From Tieghemostelium lacteum (Eukaryota; Evosea; Eumycetozoa; Dictyosteliales; Raperosteliaceae), in NCBI GenBank assembly GCA_001606155.1, contig LODT01000037.1, positions 868,001 through 932,000 on the forward strand: 64,000 nucleotides of DNA. The letters are read 5' to 3'. Positions within the stretch are counted from its first letter, which is position 1. Every line of letters begins with the position of its first letter. This document shows, one piece after another, positions 12,711-21,011 of the stretch. Position numbers and translations under genes: made by a program. The notes beneath the pieces were generated by a model, which made no database searches, was not told the origin of the DNA, and saw only the letters and a list, made by a program, of their open reading frames with translations.

Positions 12711-13160
12711 ACTCTATTACACACCACTCTATAAAATAATAAAAAATGAATTTATTATTACTATAAGATATTTATTAGAATTAAATTTATTAGATAGATT
12801 TAATATATTTTTTAATCAACCCATCTCAATTAATAGTTGCACAAACCTAAATTCTTTAATTCCATCTTGCCCAAATTATAGAGTAAGTCTACTTCAAATA
12901 GGAGGTAGGCATCTTGCATCAGACATTGATGAGTTTTCCATTTTGTCGGAAAAAAATTAGTGGCTAATGATATGAAGGGTGTGGGAAAATACTTCTTAAA
13001 CAAATAAAACCAAACTCAACGCATTAGCTAAGACATTAGAAATTTTGTTTTTGCAATGATTACTAAAATGAAAAATGGTGTAAAACAGGCAAATTCGAAT
13101 CCAAATAATAATAATAGATCTGTTATTATTTTTAACAATTTATAATAATTTGTCATTATT
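12711..13160. other. Intergenic gap between convergent genes, with clustered hairpins
   Basis: Lies between the 3' ends of the phosphatase and nuclease genes, so it should hold only 3' UTRs. It contains a less AT-rich patch with three nested or adjacent inverted repeats: CATCA/TGATG (12917-12931), TTTTCC/GGAAAA (12934-12953), and TTAG-TG-GCTAATG (12957-12969) against CATTAGCTAA (13022-13031). An ACA triplet follows one base after the last arm. It could be a small structured RNA; no known family assigned. Confidence 0.3.
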
Positions 13161-15335
13161 TTATACATCAAAATCTTCGTCACTACTTTTTTGTGCGTTA
13201 TTTACAATACCAGTATAAGCACCTGTTCTTGATCTCTTTGCTTTTCCACCATCTCCATCATTGACTCTCTTTCTTTTTAATTCATATTTACTTGGGTCGA
13301 ATCTCTTTGTTTCTTTTTTCACTCTAGAAGATGGAGCTCTTCCATTTCCTCGTATAAATTGGGGGATTTTAAAAATATAAATGTCTTCTGTGTCTTTTGG
13401 TACTAGAGATTGGACAAAATGTGGTAGACCAGTTTCGTCACCACCACCAATGTCCCTTTTCTGGTCAACCATAGCAAAATCCATATTGGGATCCCACTTA
13501 TAAGCATTGGTCAAGGAAACATGTTCAATATGGCTGTTTAACATTGATGTGAGGGTAATTGATTCAAAGCAAATGATCATACCAAAGTATAATGTATGTA
13601 CAGCATTTCTATTACCATCTCCAATACAAACTCTCCCAGGAGAAACTGTATTGGAATGATCCGAAAATAGTAATTTCTCATGTCTAGCTTTACCAAATGA
13701 CCACTCTTTGAGCATTAAAATTTGAAAATCTTCTCCAGCTACTGTCGGTACATTAATTCTTCCAGATTGTGGAAATGTGGAAACATAAAATTTACCTTTA
13801 AATTCCTTTGCTATCAGAGTATAAGGATCAATACCATAATTGACATAATGCAAATGTGGATAATTCATTTGAATGTCGTCCGACTGTTCCTTCACAAATG
13901 TATGTACCGACAATTTTTTATTAACGTCGTATCCCTGTGGGAATTTTCTGGCATCTTAGAAAAACAATATTAGATATTATTTCAGATTTTATGATAATGA
14001 AATACATACTAAATCCAAACATTGTAATTGGAAGCATCTTTTCTCCAATTGTTAAATCCATGGTTTTTAAACATTCATTTTCCTCTAAAAATGAAACATC
14101 TACTGATAAGAGATCTTTAACAATGGAGTCAGAGGTAATGGTGTCTGGGTTTACACCTTGTGTTATTTGTTTATGAATAGCCTCAGTATAGATTAAATTG
14201 TAAAAATTTGAGCACATATCACTTAGTTCCTCACCATTTCTATCGATAAGTAATTTTACATTATATTTTGGATCCAGGAAACTTTCTTGATTGTGAATGT
14301 AATTGGATTTTACATATTTGGGATTGACACCTTTAATTAATTCCATAATACCTTCAAAATCATCCTTTTTGAAATTAAAGCAAAAAAAGTGTTGAGAAAA
14401 TTGAAATTTGAATATGGTACCTTGATCAGAGTCAAAAATCTTTGGTTCTTCAAATGGCGCATTGTTATTATTTTCATCCAATTGTACGCCAGATGGTATA
14501 TTCACACTATGATCAATTATATACCCGTTCGAAGTTTCTATATCTAAACTAACTAAAAACTAAAAATTTAGTTTAGTATTAATTTTGAATCTAATCATGT
14601 GACAATAAATACCTTAGCATGTGCAGTTCTGAAAGTACTACTAGGTTGATATAAAAGTTCTGTGGGGAATTCACGTATATCCATTGGCATTTTTTTGCCC
14701 AATTCTTTTTTATAATGCTCTTTCTCTTCATTGTCGAAAATGACACTTTTACCTTCCCTCTCCTTTGTCCTCTTTGCGGATAACGCAAGCTGATGTTGGT
14801 ATCTGTTATTTTTTTCCTGTTCAGTTAGATGTTTTATACCTGTTCCACCCAACTCATCAGGTCTCAGAGTATCATGGTACCAAGTCTGCGCTGAAAACTC
14901 TTTTAGAGCTTCAATGCAGTCTGGATCAGTTGCATATTTTTCATTTATAATTTGCTCGCCATTGTCACCAGTAATTGTGCATGCTCTATATACTCCCTGA
15001 TTTCTTTCAAAAGCTGTATTGGTATGTTGTTCAATTAATGTTATTAAAGATTTTGGATCATCATCATCTTCTCTTTCAAGATTGGTGATATCCATAAAAT
15101 CTAAATATTCTCCATCTTGTATAGTTTCAATAACCAAATCGTTTGAATCAACATAAATATAACCAACATTATCAAAATCAGCTTCCCTCTTTTTGTCTGA
15201 AGATTGTTGTTGTTTATTTAAAATAAACCAAAAATCTACTGGGTTACCATTATAATCTAAACATTGGTCATATGCATCATTTGTACCAATTAAAATAAAT
15301 AATAGTAACAACAATGTAACTATGAAATATTTCAT
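13161..15335 (-). CDS. DNase II-like secreted/lysosomal nuclease
   Basis: Acid endonuclease family of the phospholipase D fold. Three exons: 14613-15335, 14010-14559 and 13161-13954, with introns of 53 and 55 nt, all in frame, giving 688 residues. Signal peptide at the start (MKYFIVTLLLLLFILIG), then CLDYNGNPVDFWFILNK, the family's CYN-x-GxPVDWW start. The first catalytic HxK is HAK at residues 239-241, directly before intron 1, followed by FLVSLD...IDHSVNIP as in DNase II. The C-terminal part SDHSNTVSPGRVCIGDGNRN aligns with the DHSKW...CVGDMNRN region. The aligned catalytic Lys is Asn (HSN, about residue 526); a different HxK (HEK) lies eight residues upstream. It is almost twice the usual length (about 360) and ends in a basic tail (KRKRVNDGDGGKAKRSR). 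Activity is therefore uncertain. Confidence 0.85.
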
Positions 15336-15844
15336 TTCAATGTCTTCTAATTAGAAATATAAAAATGAATAATACTAATTATTTTCTAACTTTAATTTTT
15401 GTAAAAATTGATTGCAACGGCCGAAGGAATTCTCATCAGTGAATCCGGAGCAATCAACAAAAACTTAAAAAAAATTGCTACTTGTTTAAATAAAAACATC
15501 TAAAATTAAGACAATTATGTATTTATAGAAATATTTCAAGATATGATATTTTTTTTCAGTTCTCTTCTTGATATCAAAGTCAGATTGCTTTTGTTAAAAA
15601 TATTTTTTGTGATCATATATAATTTTTATGTAATATAATCTTTATACTAACAACTTTAATTTTTGTAAAACACCTAAAAAGGATCCTTAGAAAAAATAAT
15701 TATTATAGAAATTTAGACTATTATTATTGTAATTTTTTTGTACAATTAGATATTTAAAAGAAAATTGATTGTTTCTTTCAAAATCAAAAAACTTTTTTTT
15801 TATATTTTTTTTTTATATTAAATTTAATAATTACTAAATTAAAT
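15336..15844. promoter_or_regulatory. Divergent upstream region with a 50-nt hairpin
   Basis: Shared upstream region of the nuclease gene (leftward) and the PYG-rich gene (rightward). Mostly AT-rich with T-runs at 15791-15813. It contains one GC-rich island, 15408-15457, that folds as a hairpin (listed separately). Nothing else stands out. Confidence 0.3.
15408..15457. other. Structured inverted repeat, candidate small RNA or regulatory hairpin
   Basis: Perfect 8-bp outer arms TTGATTGC (15408-15415) and GCAATCAA (15450-15457). Inside, GGAATTC pairs with GAATCC with one bulged base around an 8-nt loop TCATCAGT. Size and end-pairing resemble dictyostelid class I small RNAs (42-65 nt, ends paired), but the conserved CCUUACAGCAA motif is absent and no upstream DUSE-like box is seen. 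It sits 73-122 nt before the nuclease ATG, so a 5'-UTR or promoter element is equally possible. Confidence 0.35.
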
Positions 15845-16348
15845 ATGTCAGGACACAGTGATAAAGTTTATGAAATTGAAAAAAAGATATTAACCATCAA
15901 GAGACAATTGTTGGATGAAGAAGAAAAGTTGTTGGACAAAAATAGAGATTTCAAAGCTCTACATTTAAATTCCATTCCAAGTAGAGAAAAATCAGAAGAG
16001 GCTCTAAAAGAATTGAATAATCTCTACCATAGTGTAAATGTATTGAAATATCAAGTACACCACTTCCAAAATGAACTCAGACATTTAGATCACGAGAAAA
16101 AGAAGACATACCACAACCATTACAATCCAAAATATTATTACTATCCAGGTTTACCTCAACCACAACAAGCTCCAACTGCTAGCCCCTATCCTCCACAACC
16201 TTACTATGGTGCTGGTGGATATCCAAGTTATGGTGGATACTCTGGATATGGTGGAGCCCAACAACCACAAAATCAAGCCTATCCAACACTTCCACCTCAA
16301 GCTGTATCTCAACAAACAGGTTCCCAATCTTTTCCATCAAGAGTCTAA
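15845..16348 (+). CDS. Coiled-coil protein with Pro/Tyr/Gly-rich tail
   Basis: Single exon, 167 residues; not recognised as a named family. Residues 1-90 are a charged heptad-like region (YEIEKKILTIKRQLLDEEEKLLDK, in part; VLKYQVHHFQNELRHLDHEKKK), predicted coiled coil. From about 95 on it is a low-complexity tail rich in Pro, Tyr, Gly and Gln (YYYPGLPQPQQ, GGYPSYGGYSGYGG), of the sort found in aggregation-prone or membrane-trafficking adaptors. No signal peptide or membrane segment. Function unknown. Confidence 0.75.
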   Translation: MSGHSDKVYEIEKKILTIKRQLLDEEEKLLDKNRDFKALHLNSIPSREKSEEALKELNNLYHSVNVLKYQVHHFQNELRHLDHEKKKTYHNHYNPKYYYYPGLPQPQQAPTASPYPPQPYYGAGGYPSYGGYSGYGGAQQPQNQAYPTLPPQAVSQQTGSQSFPSRV

Positions 16349-16528
16349 ACTATAGTTTCACAAACCAAAAACCCATTTATCCTTGTAATCAATTAACAAA
16401 ATATAATTTGATCAAATTGTTCAACTGTAATTAATCTCACACCCCTGAATTTTTTTTTGTTTTTTTTTTTTTTTTTTTGTTTTTGATTTGGATATTTAAT
16501 TGAATCAACAGATCATATTTGAAAAGAT

Positions 16529-17722
16529 ATGGGTGTACTATTATCTAGAAAATTACAAAGCCTTAAATTAATACAAGTCATTCTATTTACAATTTCGTTT
16601 ACTCTATTTTTTGGATTTTTAAACTTGAAAACCCAATTAAAGAGCAGTAAAATCAATGAAATTTTAGTGATTGCAGAAAAATTAAACAGCAGTAGCATTC
16701 TACAGAGTTTCGATATCAAATTGGGATTAGTCATTGGACTAGAGAATCAATTGTATTTGTATTGGTTCAGTGGTGTTATACTATTCATATTGGCATGGAG
16801 TATTGGTATCTTTAAATTTGTATCCAAGAGTATTCTATTTGTAATGGGGTACAAGATGGTAGAAGAACTCATTCAGTATCTCCCTGCAGAGTACTACCAC
16901 ATGATTAGTGGATACTTTGGAGAGAATTCAGATTTTACTAGATTTTTGGTACCTGCCAACACTAGTTTCTCAGTGAATGTCATTGTAGCACAGTTAGCTG
17001 CCATATGGTTTTGTTCAGTGTTGGCTAGAAATGTCTATTTAGCTGACAAGTTATGGTTGATAAAAACAATCATTATCGATTGGATGATTATTGTCATTGT
17101 AATGTTGATTTCAACTATTGTAGATTTGGTACAACATAGCAGATACTTTGTATTGGCAATTTCTTATTTCTTTGGTTCGAATATCCTTGGATTTGGGTCA
17201 GTTAAGATCTGTGAATTCCTATGGAACAAGAGATACCAATACGAATTACCATACACAAACGAATCTGTAATCTTTGATACTGATAATAGTCTATCTGATA
17301 ATTCAAATAATACCACCACTACTACAACCACCACAACCACCACCACCACTACCACCACAACACATATAGATAACATTGACTATAACAAATTAACAGAATC
17401 AGAATTAGATGAAATTCTATCTCAACCATCACCAGATCTTCCACCACCACCTTCAAAAACCAGATTCATTAATAACCTCATTGCACCAGCCAATGCCGAA
17501 GAGAAAATCTATTCCAATGAATTAGTAGGTTGCATCATCATGTGGATCTACTCCATGTCCAATGTACTCATTCAAAACTATTACACTCAACAACTCTCAA
17601 CAACATTTTTCAACGCAAAAGTAATGATATTCATTGGTTTTTCATCCACTCTAATAACCTATTTTACCACCATTTCTTCTAAAAGATTATCCAATAAATT
17701 ATCTTCAAAAAGAGAGGCCTAA
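16529..17722 (+). CDS. Multi-pass membrane protein with Thr-rich loop
   Basis: Single exon, 397 residues, family not recognised. It has about seven hydrophobic segments: LIQVILFTISFTLFFGFL near 15-32, YWFSGVILFILAWSIGIF, VNVIVAQLAAIWFCSVLA, TIIIDWMIIVIVMLISTIV, YFVLAISYFFGSNILGFG and two near the C-terminus (LVGCIIMWIYSMSNVLI and AKVMIFIGFSSTLITYF). A cytosolic or lumenal loop holds a pure Thr run (about 17312-17360) followed by an acidic and proline-rich stretch. The end is basic (SKRLSNKLSSKREA). Single codon triplet expansion of Thr is common in this genome and probably neutral. Possible transport or organelle-membrane role cannot be chosen from sequence. Confidence 0.75.
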   Translation: MGVLLSRKLQSLKLIQVILFTISFTLFFGFLNLKTQLKSSKINEILVIAEKLNSSSILQSFDIKLGLVIGLENQLYLYWFSGVILFILAWSIGIFKFVSKSILFVMGYKMVEELIQYLPAEYYHMISGYFGENSDFTRFLVPANTSFSVNVIVAQLAAIWFCSVLARNVYLADKLWLIKTIIIDWMIIVIVMLISTIVDLVQHSRYFVLAISYFFGSNILGFGSVKICEFLWNKRYQYELPYTNESVIFDTDNSLSDNSNNTTTTTTTTTTTTTTTTTHIDNIDYNKLTESELDEILSQPSPDLPPPPSKTRFINNLIAPANAEEKIYSNELVGCIIMWIYSMSNVLIQNYYTQQLSTTFFNAKVMIFIGFSSTLITYFTTISSKRLSNKLSSKREA

Positions 17723-17852
17723 AAATACATTTAACACAATACATATAATCTATTCTTTGCTGTTCTGACCTGTATAATATTCTGATAGTGTCTGTAGGGT
17801 TCTTATATTTTGTTTTAGCTTATAATTATATAAAGTTATTAAGTTGTATCAT

Positions 17853-18226
17853 TTATTTTTTTTGGGCAGCAACTTTTTTGGCTTTACGGGCTTCAGCCAT
17901 GGCTTTGTGTGATGGTCTTGGGTTACGGTGTGGTTTAACCTCTTGTAAATCACCACGAACGTATCTCTTTGGTTCTTGACCAATACGAGCGTATCTAGCA
18001 TTTAAAACAAAACCAGGTTCCATACCTTTTGAGGAGGTCTTTTTGTGTACAACTGGTTTTTTGATACCATTACGGTGATCCTTTCTGTTTTTGTGATGTG
18101 TTGAGTGATTCTTTGACTTGGCCCTATTTTCGTTTCCAAAATGTTAGTTAATCTGTCATCTTATAATCTATCCCTCTGTATAATCCAATGAGAAGGGTAT
18201 CATAATTGAAATGTAGATAAATACAT
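17853..18226 (-). CDS. rpl29: 60S ribosomal protein L29 (eL29)
   Basis: Large-subunit ribosomal protein. Exon 2 (17853-18123) encodes AKSKNHSTHHKNRKDHRNGIKKP and ends KKVAAQKK, the classic eL29 start and a Lys-rich end; about 90 residues. The ATG is not in exon 2: the acceptor (AAAATAG) is followed by GGCCAAG, so an upstream exon must supply AT. The best candidate is AT at 18225-18226 before a GTATTT donor, giving a 101-nt intron that splits the start codon. Codon use is richer in C-ending codons than in the neighbours, as for other highly expressed genes. The exon 2 call is very firm; the exact position of exon 1 is inference. Confidence 0.9.
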
Positions 18227-18834
18227 CTTAATACACTGGAGACTTTATACAGCTAATACGAAAGAGATGAAATACAAAAAAAAAAAAATATGCCAAAAAA
18301 AAAAAATCCAATAAAAAATACAAAAAAAATAAAAATTTCAATTCAAGTGTTATAACAAACATTATAATATAATCATAGTTGATGAGAAATCAGTTGAACT
18401 CAATTACTATTTACTTTGCACACACATTGTTTGAGTAAATGTAAAAATGTAATAACACTAGTGTGTTAAATTTGATATTTAAAGTTTTAAACACACACAA
18501 CACTACTTAAACACATGTTATTGTTTTAAAAAAAAAAACCTACTATTGTATAAATCACATCTAACCGATAATATCTTGTATTTTTAGAATATATGATCAT
18601 TGTGAAATCATATATTAAATATTATATATTATAATTTAATAATTAAATAAATTATTTTTTTTTTTTAATAGTTTTTTTTTAAAAACAACAACTTTTTTGG
18701 CGTTTGTTATAAAAGGTTTTTTTGCATTGCTTTTATTAACATTAGTTTTATATTTATTTATTTTTTTTTTTTATATTTTTGAATTTAGATTGTTTGTGTA
18801 TATATATTTTTTTTTATATATATAATTTATATAG
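18227..18834. promoter_or_regulatory. Divergent upstream region of rpl29 and the PDK1 gene
   Basis: Gene-free. Holds a perfect palindrome ACACTAGTGT (18455-18464) and, 30 nt further, a CA-rich run (about 18491-18515) that reads as a G-box-type sequence on the minus strand. T-runs at 18655-18682 and 18758-18771 lie before the kinase ATG. Regulatory roles are inferred only from position and likeness to known dictyostelid boxes. Confidence 0.3.
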
Positions 18835-20574
18835 ATGGATACAATTCCAATTATCACTACTAGTAATGTTGATAGTGGTGGAGGAGAAACATCACCAAAT
18901 AGTCTTGGAACTAGTAGTAGTTCATCGTATTCAGGTCAAAATATATCTATAACACCACTTATAGCATCACCAACACCATCATCACCAACAGTTCAACCAA
19001 AAAAGAAGAGTATAGATGATTTTGTAATTGGAAAGGTATTAGGAGAGGGTAGTTATGGTGCTGTGGTATTGGGTACTGATAAAGAGACCCAAGTACAGTA
19101 TGCCATAAAGATTCTAGAGAAAAAACATATCATCAAAGAGAACAAAATCAAATATGTTCAGATTGAAAAAGAGATTTTTTGTAAATGTAATCACCCCAAT
19201 ATTGTAAAATTATTTTTTACATTTCGTTCCGATGCCTGTTTATATTATGTTTTGGAACTGTGTTCTCAAGGTGACCTCCTACACCAGTTGAAGAAAGTAG
19301 GGTCATTTGACGCAGATTGTACACGTTACTATATAGCAGAGATTATATCAGCTGTTGAACATTTACATCAACTTGGTATAGTTCACAGAGACTTGAAACC
19401 AGAGAATATTCTCATGTCTGCTGACATGCATATTAAAATCACTGATTTTGGTACTGGGAAGATTATGGATAAGCCTCAACTCACACAAACTAATTCATCT
19501 TCTTCTCTATCGGATTCCACATCAACTTCGAATACAACCCCCAACACCAGTACTGGTAATCTCGAACAGATGGTTGACCAGGCATCTGCATCGACAGATG
19601 GGACTGCAAATCCTCAACAATTACAGAAAACCAGAGCCAACTCTTTTGTAGGCACTGCAGAATACGTTTCGCCAGAACTCATTAGTAACAAAGAGACCTC
19701 TACAGACTCTGATTTGTGGGCTCTTGGATGTATTTTATATCAACTAACAACAGGTCGTCTACCATTTCGTGGTAAAACTGAGTTTCTAACATTCCAGAAA
19801 GTCAGTAACAGAGATTTAGTCTATCCAACCAACATCAATCCAGTCACTAAAGATCTCATTGGGAAACTCCTGGTAATGAAACCTTCAGACAGACTAGGAA
19901 GTTTAAGTAACGGTGGTTTTTCAGAACTTAAAAAACACGAATTCTTCCAGGGTTTTGATTGGGACCAACTCTATAAAATGCCTCCACCTCCCATTCAAGC
20001 ACCCAAAGAAAAAATTGTATTTGATGACAGTTCTTTGGATCTCTCCAGTAGCCTTTCATCACCATTATCCAACAGCACTAATTCTGTAAATACTCTATCA
20101 CCTCTCATAACCAGTCCTTCAAATTCCTCTAGTAATAATCTAATTTCAAATACTACCTCTTCTGGTTCATCTTCAAATTTAAAACCACCAACAACAACAA
20201 ACAATAACATTAATAATAATAGTAATAATACATCAACAAATAACAACGCAATCGTAGAAAAACTAAACAAATTTTTAAATGCAGGTGAAACTATACTGGA
20301 ACAGGGTTTAGTTTGGAAAAGAAAAGGTTTTTCTATAAAGAAAAGACATTTGATTTTGACGTCTACCCCAAGACTCATCTATGTAGATCCAAAGAAAATG
20401 GAATTTCGTGGAGAAATACCTTGGTCTAATCAGATCAAACCAGAGGTTAAAGGAAATTCTGGTAATTTTGTAATTCAAACACCAAAAAGAAAATATAATA
20501 TGGAAGATCTCGATCATAATCCTCAAAAATGGGTTGATTCTATAACAAATGCTATAAATAATATTAAAATTTAA
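18835..20574 (+). CDS. pdkA: 3-phosphoinositide-dependent protein kinase 1 (PDK1) homologue
   Basis: AGC-family master kinase that phosphorylates the activation loop of PKB and relatives. Single exon, 579 residues. Kinase domain about 63-375: glycine loop GEGSYG (70-75), AIK Lys92, HRDLKPEN (184-191), DFG (204-206), and the PDK1 activation-loop signature ANSFVGTAEYVSPE with Ser270. A PH-like domain follows at about 477-575 (GLVWKRKGFSIKKRHLILT...). Low-complexity Ser/Thr/Asn regions lie at the N-terminus, between the domains and, unusually, inside the activation segment: about 55 extra residues between DFG and ANSF. D. discoideum has two PDK1s; the PH domain favours pdkA, but the symbol is a judgement. 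Confidence 0.92.
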   Translation: MDTIPIITTSNVDSGGGETSPNSLGTSSSSSYSGQNISITPLIASPTPSSPTVQPKKKSIDDFVIGKVLGEGSYGAVVLGTDKETQVQYAIKILEKKHIIKENKIKYVQIEKEIFCKCNHPNIVKLFFTFRSDACLYYVLELCSQGDLLHQLKKVGSFDADCTRYYIAEIISAVEHLHQLGIVHRDLKPENILMSADMHIKITDFGTGKIMDKPQLTQTNSSSSLSDSTSTSNTTPNTSTGNLEQMVDQASASTDGTANPQQLQKTRANSFVGTAEYVSPELISNKETSTDSDLWALGCILYQLTTGRLPFRGKTEFLTFQKVSNRDLVYPTNINPVTKDLIGKLLVMKPSDRLGSLSNGGFSELKKHEFFQGFDWDQLYKMPPPPIQAPKEKIVFDDSSLDLSSSLSSPLSNSTNSVNTLSPLITSPSNSSSNNLISNTTSSGSSSNLKPPTTTNNNINNNSNNTSTNNNAIVEKLNKFLNAGETILEQGLVWKRKGFSIKKRHLILTSTPRLIYVDPKKMEFRGEIPWSNQIKPEVKGNSGNFVIQTPKRKYNMEDLDHNPQKWVDSITNAINNIKI

Positions 20575-21011
20575 AACATATAATAATGAGGTAAATACTA
20601 CCCACTTCACATCCTACATTAATCAATTTGACAATCAAAAAAAAATTAACTACACACTCATAAACGATAATAATAATAAAACAAAAAACGTACAATTTGT
20701 ATTTTTAAATTAACAATGTTATAACTTTAGTATTATTTTTATTCGTTTTTCCAAATTAGATTTTAGTGAAAAGAATGTCGAACTCCTACTGACAATCGAT
20801 TTCATTGTAATCAAAGTAAATGTAAAACACATTTAAAAAGACCTATCGATTGCTAATTGTCATGCATTTACTCTAACACATTAACTTTGAAAATGAAGTC
20901 ATATGAAATTTCATTCACTTTGATCAAAGATATGTTGTGTTAAAAATAAAAAAAAAAAAAAAAAAAAAAATAAAAGTGTTTAAAGAAAGGAAAACGTACT
21001 TCAAAATTTGT
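20575..21011. other. Intergenic gap between convergent genes with perfect palindromes
   Basis: Between the 3' ends of the kinase gene and an F-box/LRR-like gene. Contains two perfect 12-bp palindromes 3 bp apart, ATGAAATTTCAT (20903-20914) and CTTTGATCAAAG (20918-20929), further short repeats of AATCGAT/ATCGATT and ATCAAAGTAAATG-like words (20790-20870), and an A-run at 20949-20970. No ORF. Confidence 0.3.

Noticed and set aside
13080-13105. AAATTCGAATCCA as a tRNA T-loop
   Set aside because: No acceptor or anticodon stems around it; arms are AT-only and unpaired.
15408-15457. Assignment of the hairpin as a class I RNA
   Set aside because: The conserved CCUUACAGCAA motif and an upstream DUSE are absent; kept only as an unassigned structured element.
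17164-17376. Minus-strand ORF with a long valine run
   Set aside because: Antisense shadow of the Thr repeat of the multi-pass membrane protein gene.
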